64,000 nt of DNA from Undibacterium sp. YM2 (GCF_009937975.1 NZ_AP018441.1:5518001-5582000), one strand, 5' to 3'; positions 33,754-44,400 are shown, numbered from the stretch's first letter. Notes: generated from the letters alone by a model not told the origin. Made by a program: numbers and translations.

Positions 33754-34149
33754 TTACTCAGTCAGATTCACATTGCAGGTTTTCTTTTTTCCACCCTGCG
33801 CCATGGCTGCCTGATAGCGGCTGCTGGCGGCTTGCCTGGAGACATCCATCAGTGATTCCTTCATCTTCTCCACATCAAATTCTTGCGAGGCGGCTGGCTG
33901 ACTGTTGCCGATCACCATCTTTCCATCCTTGTTTTGCAGCACATCTCCACCGGCGGCTTTACTGCCTGCAGGAGTACCGTTGCAGCTCATGATTTGCGGC
34001 TTTACCGGCGCTGATTTAGATTTCCCCAGCAAATCCACATTGACCAGTTTGATGCCGCGCTCAGCAGCCAGCTCTTCGCTTAGCGACCCACCCGCAAGGC
34101 ATGATTGTGCAGCAGTAGCAAAGCAGACCAGGAGGTATAAATTTTTCAT
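33754..34149 (-). CDS. Unknown exported protein
   Basis: A 131-residue protein with a Sec signal peptide (LYLLVCFATAAQSCLAGG). The Cys before LAGG is not in a lipobox. The mature part is polar, with two cysteines (IMSCNGTP and KTCNVNL near the end) that may form a disulfide. The ATG overlaps the stop of the upstream gene (ATGA) and has GGAGAAGGG before it. No family is recognised. Periplasmic location is supported, function unknown. Confidence 0.65.
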   Translation of the reverse strand: MKNLYLLVCFATAAQSCLAGGSLSEELAAERGIKLVNVDLLGKSKSAPVKPQIMSCNGTPAGSKAAGGDVLQNKDGKMVIGNSQPAASQEFDVEKMKESLMDVSRQAASSRYQAAMAQGGKKKTCNVNLTE

Positions 34150-34847
34150 AAGCCCTTCTCCAGCATTTTGACTTCGTACGAAGGATCAATGATTTCATCA
34201 CATTGCTTGATCACTGCCAGATATACCGGCTCATTCTTTTGTACCTGCGCCTCGGCAATCAGGAAAAAGTTTCTTGACTCGCTGATGGATGACTTGAATT
34301 TGATATTACGGCCAGACGGGCTGATTTTTTGCCCCGATCCCAACAGGTGGTACTTGAACATGCCAAACACATCCACTTCCATTTTCCCTGCATCGAGCTG
34401 CATGGGCCTGACGACAAAACTGACATCCTCAAAAAGCACCTGCTCACCTACAGTCCCGCTCTTCTTGAAGGCCACGGAGAAATACTTCCCCAGTATGAAT
34501 TCGTAATTCGCTGACACCGCATACTGCTGCAAACGACTGACATTCATCCTGGCAAAATCACTGTCGAATTCATCAAATTTCGATGAAAACGCGTAGAAAG
34601 AGTAAGGACCACTGACTTTTTTCTCACACTTGCGGACCGCCCCGCAAACTTGCCTGGCGACTTCACTACCTGCAGGCAGGCGATAAATAGTCAGCTCATA
34701 TTCGTTGTGGTGCTGAGGCACCTGGCCAGGCAAGCTGGCCCTTGGCCTGGGGTCAGGCTGAGGCTTTACCCCGGCAGCCGGTGCCGCCAGCACCGGCCAC
34801 ATGAGTGCAAGTGCACAAATGCTGATGGGAATGTGTAGGCGCAACAA
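34146..34847 (-). CDS. Unknown exported protein (TTG start)
   Basis: About 233 residues from a TTG at 34847 placed six bases after AGGAG; this start gives a proper signal peptide (LHIPISICALALMWPVLA before APAAG), whereas the first in-frame ATG at 34895 would overlap the upstream gene and lie before the ribosome site. The mature protein has paired cysteines (RQVCGAVRKCEKK) and a beta-rich C-terminal half (MQLDAGKMEVDVFGMFKYHL, KPxx-poor, ending EVKMLEKGL). No domain is recognised. It is coupled by ATGA to the next gene, so the two exported proteins are probably partners. Confidence 0.65.
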   Translation of the reverse strand: MLRLHIPISICALALMWPVLAAPAAGVKPQPDPRPRASLPGQVPQHHNEYELTIYRLPAGSEVARQVCGAVRKCEKKVSGPYSFYAFSSKFDEFDSDFARMNVSRLQQYAVSANYEFILGKYFSVAFKKSGTVGEQVLFEDVSFVVRPMQLDAGKMEVDVFGMFKYHLLGSGQKISPSGRNIKFKSSISESRNFFLIAEAQVQKNEPVYLAVIKQCDEIIDPSYEVKMLEKGL

Positions 34848-34866
34848 AACCTGCTCCTGTCTGTAT

Positions 34867-35316
34867 CTAGCGATTGCGCCTGAACAGGCGGGCAATACCC
34901 AGACGCACGGCCTGCCCTGCCGTTACCAGGGCGAGCAAAAACACGGACAGGCAAAAACCATAAAACAACCAGGCCAGATAAGCCTTGAGTTGTGGAAACA
35001 GGGTATTGGCGAGGAGGCCGATCAGAAAATATACGCTCACCAGCAGCAGGTGCAGCCTCCCGGTTGTCATTGACGGCAGGCGCAAGGCAAAGCACAGAGG
35101 CAGCAAGAGCAATGCACAAAAAATAATCAGGCTGAATACACGCTGTTCAAAATAGATGCTGAGCATGCGGGTAAGACCAATTCCAAATAGCAGACAAATC
35201 ACGGCACTGACAGCAAACAAGATTTGCATGACGCTGCCCGACATGGTGGTTGACTTGCCCGCGGCATGATTGGCGCTGACTGCGTTAAGTGTGCTAACTG
35301 TGCTCATGGTACTCAC
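34867..35316 (-). CDS. Unknown four-TM membrane protein
   Basis: A 149-residue protein with four hydrophobic segments (near residues 30-50, 60-80, 85-105, 113-135) and a basic C-terminus (GIARLFRRNR), consistent with the inside-positive rule. Its ATG overlaps the stop of the upstream 90-residue gene (ATGA). No family is recognised. Together with that gene it forms a small inner-membrane pair in the accessory operon. Confidence 0.65.
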   Translation of the reverse strand: MSTMSTVSTLNAVSANHAAGKSTTMSGSVMQILFAVSAVICLLFGIGLTRMLSIYFEQRVFSLIIFCALLLLPLCFALRLPSMTTGRLHLLLVSVYFLIGLLANTLFPQLKAYLAWLFYGFCLSVFLLALVTAGQAVRLGIARLFRRNR

Positions 35317-35585
35317 TCTTTACTTTCATCAAGTACTTGTTTCCAGGCCGCAAACCGGGCCAATTGCTGCATAAAAAAACTACGGTAGAAAAAATAGCGT
35401 CCCAACTCATAGAAAATAACGCAGACAAAAGCACCAGGTATTGCCATGGCACCCGCGCCGGTGGCATTCAGGGCTGTTACCAGCAAGGCAAAGACAGCGA
35501 CGGCACTGAGCATGCACAGGACCAGGAAAAACAGGGTCGTTGCCAGCCTGCGTAATTTCTTGCGCAAGAATGATTGATACATCAT
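35313..35585 (-). CDS. Unknown two-TM membrane protein
   Basis: A 90-residue protein with a basic N-terminus (FLRKKLRRLA), two hydrophobic segments (TLFFLVLCMLSAVAVFALLV and GAFVCVIFYELGRYFFY) and a polar tail. It begins 58 bases after the exported 191-residue protein gene and is coupled to the four-TM gene. Size and layout resemble small channel components such as IcmT, but no motif of that family is seen. Confidence 0.62.
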   Translation of the reverse strand: MMYQSFLRKKLRRLATTLFFLVLCMLSAVAVFALLVTALNATGAGAMAIPGAFVCVIFYELGRYFFYRSFFMQQLARFAAWKQVLDESKE

Positions 35586-35643
35586 GGCTTATTTACTCTT
35601 ATTCATTTGTGGTTGACAGAGCGCTTGCAGCAGTTGGCCTGCA

Positions 35644-36219
35644 TCATTTTTTCGGCAATGCATTCGGTGAGACAAATTCCGTTTTTTCTTTCAGCTTCGG
35701 TGCTACACCGTCGTCAATGCAGACACTGCGAAATGTAAAACCCTGCGGCCTGCTGTCTTCGTACGACTTCAGCTCGGCTGGCTGCAGCAAATCCTTGCGC
35801 TGGAACTCCAGCAGGTTTTTCTTGGCATAGGCATAGATCGCCTTATAGTCAGATACCTCGTATTTGGACGCATTCAATTGATCATAGGCAGTGAAAAAAT
35901 TGCCCTGGACTGTTGTTGCCTCTTTGACGCATTCTTCCATTTGCTTTTTACGGATGGCAAGAAGCTCTTTTTGTTTTTCATTAAATGGTTCCAGACTGAC
36001 ATTAATTTCCAGCTCCTTGAGCTTGATTTGCCTGTCACTGGCAAAATGTCTGACAAACATCAGGTCAGTCGCGAGTACAATCAAGCGTTGCGAGCGCTTG
36101 TCATCAAGCGGTTCCCTGATCTCCGGAATTGGAATTTTTTTCTTGTCTTGAGCATGGGCAATATTGCAAGTACTTCCAAATACCAAAGTGGCTAACAAAG
36201 ACAGAGCGAGTTTATTCAT
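35644..36219 (-). CDS. Unknown periplasmic protein heading the accessory operon
   Basis: A 191-residue protein with a Sec signal peptide (LSLLATLVFGSTCNIAHA before QDKKK). The mature part is charged and helical (LKELEINVSLEPFNEKQKEL, KKQMEECVKEATTVQ) with two cysteines (EECVKE and RSVCIDD). No family is recognised. It is the first gene of the 36.2-33.2 kb minus-strand run, and its start lies 165 bases from the divergent 36385 gene, leaving a short shared promoter region. Confidence 0.65.
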   Translation of the reverse strand: MNKLALSLLATLVFGSTCNIAHAQDKKKIPIPEIREPLDDKRSQRLIVLATDLMFVRHFASDRQIKLKELEINVSLEPFNEKQKELLAIRKKQMEECVKEATTVQGNFFTAYDQLNASKYEVSDYKAIYAYAKKNLLEFQRKDLLQPAELKSYEDSRPQGFTFRSVCIDDGVAPKLKEKTEFVSPNALPKK

Positions 36220-36384
36220 TGACTTAACCGAATTTTAAAAAATACATACCCAGCAATAGTTTTTCATCGGAACTGCGTAATTTACAGGGTTCTGCATGGT
36301 GCATCAAAATTGACACTTCCAGACACAATTGCTAGCATTCGATGAGAAAAGTTTTTTTACCTTCATTTTTATAAAGGTATTTTG

Positions 36385-36759
36385 ATGAGCTTAACAAATA
36401 TTGCGGAAAAATACGAGAATGAAACCGAAAATTCTGTATTACCCACATGGAAAAAAGAATTTTTCCAGACCTTGAACAAGAACCCGGCCATAAAAACCAT
36501 TTTTTTGCGCCTGGAAACCCAATACGTGCAAAAAAAACAAGTTCATCACAGACTGGTTCCCACCATCGCCTGGAAAGTGGAATTACCAGGCTTTCAGAGC
36601 AATTCTCCGGCGCAACTTGCAGAATTGCGTCGGGAGCTGGTGGCAACTTTGAAAGTGAATGGTGTTCAGGTGGTCCACAAGACCGACGAATGGATGCGCC
36701 ACCTCAAAGCCCATCATGAAGTAGGCATGTCGTATGCAAGACTGTGTGGCGTAGCTTGA
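36385..36759 (+). CDS. Unknown small soluble protein
   Basis: A 124-residue protein from ATG 36385 (AAGG eight bases upstream). No signal, no membrane segment. It has a basic middle (TQYVQKKQVHHRLVPTIAWK) and a C-terminal helical part (AELRRELVATLKVNGVQVV). Its stop overlaps the ATG of the next gene by one base (TGATG), so they form a coupled pair. No domain is recognised. Confidence 0.6.
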   Translation: MSLTNIAEKYENETENSVLPTWKKEFFQTLNKNPAIKTIFLRLETQYVQKKQVHHRLVPTIAWKVELPGFQSNSPAQLAELRRELVATLKVNGVQVVHKTDEWMRHLKAHHEVGMSYARLCGVA

Positions 36760-37235
36760 TGAAGAAGTTGATATGTACGCTGACGGCCACGGTCTTGCTG
36801 GCCTCCTGCGGGAAAGTCTCTGCGCCCGCAGCCAGCGATGGCATAGCCTCACCCAACATGAAAGTGCCGCTGAGCCTGTTGCAACTGGAAATGGCATGTG
36901 AAGACGTGGCGTCCATCATCATGGTCTCCATGTCCAACCGGCTCAGGAACGTCGATGTGTACAAGACCCGCAGCTTTGCCCGCTCTGTTGCCGACTCTTT
37001 CGATACCCGCTTCCCAGAGTTGCCCGCTGATATACGCCTGCAAACCAGGCGCATATACATGCAGACAGTCAGTGATCAATATCTGGCTGAACAATCGGTC
37101 ATACAGCAGCAGGTCGAGACCTTCCGTCAGTATGGTGAAAATCAATTCAGGGATGGCGCGATCAAGGCCTGCAAACACGGCTTGGCGAATATCCCTCAGG
37201 GCGAGGCTTTGCCAGTATTGCAGTTAAGGAAATAA
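36759..37235 (+). CDS. Unknown lipoprotein
   Basis: A 158-residue lipoprotein: signal MKKLICTLTATVLLASCGK with lipobox LASC. The mature part is helical (LLQLEMACEDVASIIMVSMS, IRLQTRRIYMQTVSDQYLAE) with one more Cys pair candidate (MACEDV and KACKHG). It is coupled to the gene before it. Divergent orientation from the accessory operon and lipoprotein character make a role at the envelope plausible; no family recognised. Confidence 0.65.
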   Translation: MKKLICTLTATVLLASCGKVSAPAASDGIASPNMKVPLSLLQLEMACEDVASIIMVSMSNRLRNVDVYKTRSFARSVADSFDTRFPELPADIRLQTRRIYMQTVSDQYLAEQSVIQQQVETFRQYGENQFRDGAIKACKHGLANIPQGEALPVLQLRK

Positions 37236-37397
37236 GACACTTTTGTTATCTTTGTTGGTACAGCAAATGCCCGGGGCAACATGTATCATCTTTATTTGCC
37301 TGCCATATGTCATATAGCAGGCAAATACACTATGCATCATCAATAAGCAACAATGATCAATGCGCCAACTGTACGCATTTCCTCAGAAAAATAAAAA

Positions 37398-38408
37398 ATG
37401 AATACCCCGAACACGGTTAAATCAAAAATAGACAATATCCTCCATGAATTACCCCGCTTTGGCAGTTATGCGTTTGCTGACCTTGCTGCTGAAAAAGAGA
37501 GAATACGAGCCATCCTCGCCAAGATCCTGGAAAAAAGGGAAGAAGAGCCGCAACTGAGTGGCTTTGAAGAAAAAATTCTGGCAAAAGCGCTCAATGTCTA
37601 TGAGCCCTATATTGATGCAGCGATACAACGCAAGCAGACCGGCGAAATCATTATCCGCCCGCTGCATACCATCGCCTCGATACAGCCGGAACAGATAGAG
37701 ACAGGAGCAGGTGAGAAATTATGGATCAAGTCTGTGCTGAAGACACGCTATGCGCTGAGCATGCCAGACGATTTGATACTCAAGCTCGAAAGCGTACGCG
37801 ACTGTAATTTCCGCATCCGCATGGAAGAAGGCTTTACCGATCCTGATTTGCCCGATCTGAACGGAATGGCACATTCAGAGCAATTCAGCCTGCTGCCTGA
37901 AGGTTACCTGAGCCGCAATGAAGACGGCGTGCCTTTACTGTATGCGACAGCCAGAAGCACCATACCCTTGGCGCTGGACATGCAAAACGTGGTCAGAATC
38001 GAATTTGCCAACCGTAATCATGGCGGCGAATTATGGCGTCACCCGCACTACCAGTTAAACGATGGCTGTTTTACCAGTCTGGACATGCAGGGATTCTTGC
38101 TACGCTCCAGGCTGATGGCGCATATCTCGAAATCACAGCAGCGCTATGAGATCAAATTATATGACCATGGAAAACTGATCGCAGAGTCACGTAATTTCCA
38201 GACCCGGCATGCGAAACATGCGCTTGTTGAAAACGAAAACCTGCTCAGCAATGTCGCCTTGAAAGAGGCCATACTCAAACTCACGCCCAGGCCTGGCGAG
38301 TTGCCTGAAGAAGGCTTCCTGGAAAAATTTGACACTGCACAAAAGGATTGGTTCGCGTCGGTAAGGGCAAAAGAGCTGGCCCGGATAGGTATGGATTTAG
38401 ACGTCTGA
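37398..38408 (+). CDS. Unknown soluble protein
   Basis: A 336-residue protein without signal peptide or membrane segments. The N-terminal 90 residues are helical and charged (EKERIRAILAKILEKREEEP), the rest mixed alpha/beta with a long polar stretch (RIRMEEGFTDPDLPDLNGMA). It ends seven bases before the convergent phosphoethanolamine transferase stop. No ribosome site stands out before the ATG at 37398. Lying at the edge of the secretion locus without a recognised domain, it is a candidate substrate or a passenger gene. Confidence 0.6.
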   Translation: MNTPNTVKSKIDNILHELPRFGSYAFADLAAEKERIRAILAKILEKREEEPQLSGFEEKILAKALNVYEPYIDAAIQRKQTGEIIIRPLHTIASIQPEQIETGAGEKLWIKSVLKTRYALSMPDDLILKLESVRDCNFRIRMEEGFTDPDLPDLNGMAHSEQFSLLPEGYLSRNEDGVPLLYATARSTIPLALDMQNVVRIEFANRNHGGELWRHPHYQLNDGCFTSLDMQGFLLRSRLMAHISKSQQRYEIKLYDHGKLIAESRNFQTRHAKHALVENENLLSNVALKEAILKLTPRPGELPEEGFLEKFDTAQKDWFASVRAKELARIGMDLDV

Positions 38409-38415
38409 AGCCTGA

Positions 38416-40257
38416 TTACTCCTTGGCCTGCAACATGCCGCAGGCTCCCGCTTTTTCCTTGGCGGTATTGAAGTCCAGCTCAGTGTTTTGCATGTTCATC
38501 ACCATTCTTTCCGGCCTGACGCGGTACTCCCTGACCAGGCTATGTTCGGCAGGGAAGTTTGCAAAACTGATGCCTGCCATGTCCAGCAAGGTGGCGAAAT
38601 TGGCACTGGTCATGCTTGCCTTGTCCTGGTTCTTCAAGAGATTTTGCCACATCGTCACATGCTGCTGACGGTAGGCCTGATTGGCCCAGACAAAATAGGG
38701 CACGCGCAAATTCTCTTCATTCAGGACGCCATGGCCTATGAATTTGCAAGCCTTGGTGGGTAATGATTCGCCGTGATCTGAGCCATAGATCATGGCAGCA
38801 TTACCCGGCAATAAAGCCAATGTCTGCATGATTTCACCGAGCACATGATCGGTATATCTGATGCTGTTGTCGTAGGCATTCGAAGTCGCCTGCATGTCAT
38901 CGATTGGTTCTGCTCCTGCCTTGCCTGCGCTGCTGACAGGATATTTCTCAAATGCCCTGGGATATCTGGCAGAGTAAACTGCGTGGCTGCCCATGGTGTG
39001 CAGGACGATGAGTTTTTTTGCCGGTTTTTCTTGCAGGATATTTTTGAGCGGCCCCAGCAAGGCATCGTCATACACCAGGCCCAGGGTTTCGTCTGATTCA
39101 AAATACTGCTGTACATCGGCCTCTGCTGCGAACAGGGTCGTGACATTGTTCAAAAAACTTTTCTTCACCTGCGTCGATAAGAAATAAGTCTTGAAGCCGG
39201 CTTCCCTGAAGGCTGAAATTAGGGATTTCTGTCGCGCACCTTCCTGCATGATGTCGCGCCCGCTCAAATAGATGGGTATCGACCCCATCGTGAATGTGCG
39301 CGGAGTAATCATGTCACGCATGCTGACCAGTTCGCCGTTTTGCCTGGCTTTGAGCAGATTGGGAGAGGTATCACGTTCATAGCCGTTCACAGTCCAGCGG
39401 TCAAACCTGGCTGTCTCGCCCAATACCAGCACATAGGTTTCTTGTGCATCTTTGCTGGCAGGCTCCGCTGACGGCGCGGTTGCCGCTGCACCAAAACGGA
39501 ACTGACTCAGCTTCTGTTCCATGCCGCGCATGACTTTTTCTTCGCGCCAGAACATCCATAACCTGACAGGCAAACCATAAGGATAGGTATCTTTCACGGT
39601 AGAAAGCAAAGGCGGCAGATTGCCAACACCAAACAGTTTTTCTTTACCATCTTCGCTGATGGTCGGATAGCGGTTGGCATTTTTCTCTTTGAGGTAAGTA
39701 CTGGCACTCATGGCACCGATGTACCAGCCATATCCAGCGATGCACAGCAGGCAAAGAATCACGAAGCCGCCAGGCTTAAAAGCGCTGCGGCGGGCAAAAT
39801 AGATTGCCAGCGCAGTACTGGCTGCGCATAGAACAAGCCACAACATGGTGATCTGAGCATGCTGCAACAGATAATGAAAGGATTCGCTGCTGTCGCTGGT
39901 CGTGAGTATGGAATACAGGCTGGAACCGGATACACCACCAAACTCATAGGCGACATAAGCTTCGGCACCTGCGAAGATGGCCAGCAAGGCAGTCAGCAAC
40001 TTGAGCACCAGCAGCTTCTTCCATAACTGGAAAAAGAGAAAGGATACCGGCAATACAAACAGGATGATTTTGCCACCGTACAGGGGCAATGCTGCAGCTT
40101 TGGCAATGACGATACCGTTGGCGATGGCAAACGGTATCAGCAAGAAAAAGAAAGACAGCAACTCATAAGACAGGCCAGCTTTAAGCTGGTGCTGGTACTG
40201 ATTTTGTTGCTGACTTTGCTGCTGATGCTGCTGTGACTGGCTGGCAGTGGTATTCAT
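38416..40257 (-). CDS. EptA/MCR-type phosphoethanolamine transferase
   Basis: An inner-membrane enzyme of the sulfatase-like family that transfers phosphoethanolamine (to lipid A or another glycan) in the periplasm. Five hydrophobic segments occupy the N-terminal 200 residues. The soluble domain has VLVLGETARFDRWTVNGYER with the expected metal-binding Glu in GET and the catalytic Thr in GETAR, followed by DTSPNL; YDNSIRYTDHVLGEI; and the metal site YGSDHGES. About 613 residues from ATG 40257 (a GTG at 40284 is also open). The first 25 residues are strikingly Gln-rich (QSQQHQQQSQQQ). Lipid A modification of this kind gives polymyxin resistance in relatives; the substrate here is not known. Confidence 0.85.
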   Translation of the reverse strand: MNTTASQSQQHQQQSQQQNQYQHQLKAGLSYELLSFFFLLIPFAIANGIVIAKAAALPLYGGKIILFVLPVSFLFFQLWKKLLVLKLLTALLAIFAGAEAYVAYEFGGVSGSSLYSILTTSDSSESFHYLLQHAQITMLWLVLCAASTALAIYFARRSAFKPGGFVILCLLCIAGYGWYIGAMSASTYLKEKNANRYPTISEDGKEKLFGVGNLPPLLSTVKDTYPYGLPVRLWMFWREEKVMRGMEQKLSQFRFGAAATAPSAEPASKDAQETYVLVLGETARFDRWTVNGYERDTSPNLLKARQNGELVSMRDMITPRTFTMGSIPIYLSGRDIMQEGARQKSLISAFREAGFKTYFLSTQVKKSFLNNVTTLFAAEADVQQYFESDETLGLVYDDALLGPLKNILQEKPAKKLIVLHTMGSHAVYSARYPRAFEKYPVSSAGKAGAEPIDDMQATSNAYDNSIRYTDHVLGEIMQTLALLPGNAAMIYGSDHGESLPTKACKFIGHGVLNEENLRVPYFVWANQAYRQQHVTMWQNLLKNQDKASMTSANFATLLDMAGISFANFPAEHSLVREYRVRPERMVMNMQNTELDFNTAKEKAGACGMLQAKE

Positions 40258-40311
40258 TGATTCTTGCAAGCGGGTACGGTGCACCGGCTATGACTCTATT
40301 AGTATTGCTGG

Positions 40312-40833
40312 TTATTGTGGTTTACTGGCAGCCACAGGGGCAAACATGCGCAGGCGCATGACTGAGTTTTCATTCTTGAATTCAATACCGTCCTGCGTCC
40401 AGGCACTGATCACGCTGCGTGCCTTGTCCGACATCAGGCCGGTGTGCCCCTGTAAATTCTCAAAGTAAATGACATTGCCTTTGATTCTATAGACACCGGA
40501 CAATTGCTTGCTGACATCTGGCGTGGTCTTGGCCCAGTCTTTTTTTGCCGCATACGAAGACACACTGAATTGAAAGCTGCGGTTCTCTGCCAGACTCATT
40601 TTATATTCCAGCACCTGTTGCCTGGATTCAACCGCATTAATGAAAGTGCCTGGAATTATTTTTACATCCGGCATTTTTTCTGCATTTTCCACCATCGCGG
40701 CATATTCCGGTGCTTCTTTCAGCGGAGTACTGCCAACCGCATCAAGCTGATTTTTATTGCCAAAAAATTCAACAAGCAAGGCAAGGCCCGCAACGAATAC
40801 TGCTACCAGCACAAACTTGTTGATCAGCCGCAT
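40312..40833 (-). CDS. Unknown exported or membrane-anchored protein
   Basis: A 173-residue protein from ATG 40833 (AAGGAAAGAGAATTTC upstream) with an N-terminal hydrophobic segment (LINKFVLVAVFVAGLALLV) that is an anchor or uncleaved signal. The mature part is beta-like with Ser/Tyr/Gln content (FQFSVSSYAAKKDWAKTTPD, VYRIKGNVIYFENLQGH), reminiscent of small lipocalin-like domains, but no family can be named. It lies upstream of the phosphoethanolamine transferase on the same strand with a 54-base gap and may be co-transcribed. Confidence 0.6.
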   Translation of the reverse strand: MRLINKFVLVAVFVAGLALLVEFFGNKNQLDAVGSTPLKEAPEYAAMVENAEKMPDVKIIPGTFINAVESRQQVLEYKMSLAENRSFQFSVSSYAAKKDWAKTTPDVSKQLSGVYRIKGNVIYFENLQGHTGLMSDKARSVISAWTQDGIEFKNENSVMRLRMFAPVAASKPQ

Positions 40834-40989
40834 GAAATTCTCTTTCCTTTTATTAGCTAATGAAAGTAAAATTTCATCAGCATTGACGATAAAGGCAATG
40901 TTATCATTAGCTGACAAAAACTGGTCGAAAAACCGTCATTTCAGGTTTTTGTGAAATCCAGACTGTATTGCACCAAAGAATCCGGGATT

Positions 40990-41247
40990 ATGAACACCAT
41001 ACTTGTCGCCTTGCTGGCCAATATGATAGGCAATGAAATGCTGGCCCCGAATCAGCCGCGGCCCAATGGTCTGCCCATACTGTACCGCTGCGAGGTGTAT
41101 CCGCAAGCGAAAATCAATCCAGAAAATTTTGACATGGTAGTCACCCAGGGTCTGCGTAATTGCGTGGCCATGCGTGAAATGACTTTTCCCGAATACCTGG
41201 ACTGGCGTGACGAGCAGGCGAAGAAAAAACCGGCTGCGCCAACTTAA
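40990..41247 (+). CDS. Small unknown protein
   Basis: An 85-residue protein from ATG 40990; the frame opens at 40951, but the later ATG gives a short hydrophobic N-terminus (TILVALLANMIGNEML). The rest is polar with two cysteines (LYRCEVYP and LRNCVAMRE). It could be an exported small protein, though the signal is weak. No family recognised. Confidence 0.45.
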   Translation: MNTILVALLANMIGNEMLAPNQPRPNGLPILYRCEVYPQAKINPENFDMVVTQGLRNCVAMREMTFPEYLDWRDEQAKKKPAAPT

Positions 41248-41377
41248 CTCCGCTTAGCCCCTGCATTGGCTTGATTTAATTGTTAGCAAGCCCGGGTTGC
41301 GCATACAATGCAAGGAGTCTTTCTGCATAACAACAAATTATCAATCATCAGACATTTCATTAAAAAGGTCACTATTC

Positions 41378-42274
41378 GTGCTTTCTGAACATCTGAATGC
41401 CAGCATTTTTTCTGAAACAGAGATTAAAAAGCACTGTGCACGAATTATTATCGATGGCTATGCCATAGAAGCCAACGACGGTGTCGTACCCACTGTTGCT
41501 GAATGCCTGCAGGCAGAAAATGGCCTGCGCATCGTCGAAACTTATCTGGCCAGGGGCTATCCTCGCCAGTACTTCAGCCGTTGTGCCCTGCCCCGTGACA
41601 GCAATGATTTCTTGCGGGCATTTGCGATTTCAGACCGCTCAAAAATCAGGCTGTATGGTGACATACTGGGCTTCTCTGTTTTCTTTGGCAATCTGCCCAT
41701 TACGGCACTCTTGCTCGAAAGTATGCACGACAGCCTGGGCAAAACCCATTTTGTCATGACAGAAGACAGCAGCCTGATCTCGGATGAAGAACTGAAGGCA
41801 CATATCAGCTATGACAATATTGCCGAGTACGCAGCCAATGAAAATGAGCGCTGGACCATGCTGGAAGTGGCATTGGCAGCACCAAATGGCGCCGTACTTG
41901 AATTGATAGAGAACCGCCTGAATACGGATGCGCAAAAGATTATCCTGCGGCAGCAACTGCGGCTGGAGAAAAACAGCCTTCAATCACCACTGTCGAAAAT
42001 GGTGCGCTATTTTATCGACACTCAACGCATCGATAAAATCGCCATCATAGACCGCTTGCTGAAAGAGATAGGCAGCCCGGTCAGCTTTGCTGAACACTTT
42101 AGCGATATCGTATTTGATGCGATACGCAAGCGCTCTTTGCCACCATCCAAGCTGGCCTTGATACCAGGCTTGAACAAGCACATGGCTGACCGTAACCAGA
42201 ATTCATGGTCGCTGTACCTGGATGCGTTTATTTCAGATCAGGACAGGCCGGAATACGAAAAGCTGTTTGCCTGA
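41378..42274 (+). CDS. Unknown helical, ankyrin-like-sized protein
   Basis: About 298 residues from a GTG at 41378 (AAGGT eight bases upstream); a TTG at 41297 is an alternative with no ribosome site. It is soluble, helical, with short repeats of the kind A-L-L-L-E-S / A-x-N-G-A-V-L-E-L-I-E-N that resemble single ankyrin-type helices (FGNLPITALLLESMHD, APNGAVLELIENRLN), but no clear repeat array. No signal peptide. It ends at a strong hairpin shared with fadH. Eukaryote-like helical repeat proteins are common Dot/Icm substrates; that is only a suggestion. Confidence 0.55.
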   Translation: MLSEHLNASIFSETEIKKHCARIIIDGYAIEANDGVVPTVAECLQAENGLRIVETYLARGYPRQYFSRCALPRDSNDFLRAFAISDRSKIRLYGDILGFSVFFGNLPITALLLESMHDSLGKTHFVMTEDSSLISDEELKAHISYDNIAEYAANENERWTMLEVALAAPNGAVLELIENRLNTDAQKIILRQQLRLEKNSLQSPLSKMVRYFIDTQRIDKIAIIDRLLKEIGSPVSFAEHFSDIVFDAIRKRSLPPSKLALIPGLNKHMADRNQNSWSLYLDAFISDQDRPEYEKLFA

Positions 42275-42276
42275 AC

Positions 42277-42304
42277 ACTGCTGGCAGAACCAGCTGCCAG
42301 CAGT
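42277..42304. terminator. Strong hairpin between convergent genes
   Basis: ACTGCTGGCAG/CTGCCAGCAGT, an eleven-base perfect stem with a six-base loop, between the stops of the 41378 gene (+) and fadH (-). Only three Ts follow on the plus strand, so termination strength is uncertain. Confidence 0.6.
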
Positions 42305-42316
42305 TTCATGCCTTAT

Positions 42317-44341
<2,025 letters not shown>

Positions 44342-44400
44342 CTAAATATAGAGGGTTCAATCAAGCCGCAGATGCTGAAAATACATATTACACAACTGAG

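Noticed and set aside
1..36219. Integrated conjugative plasmid or ICE
   Set aside because: Although the core is IncI-like, no relaxase, primase, replication, partition, integrase or direct-repeat att sites were seen. The flanks outside the window could change this.
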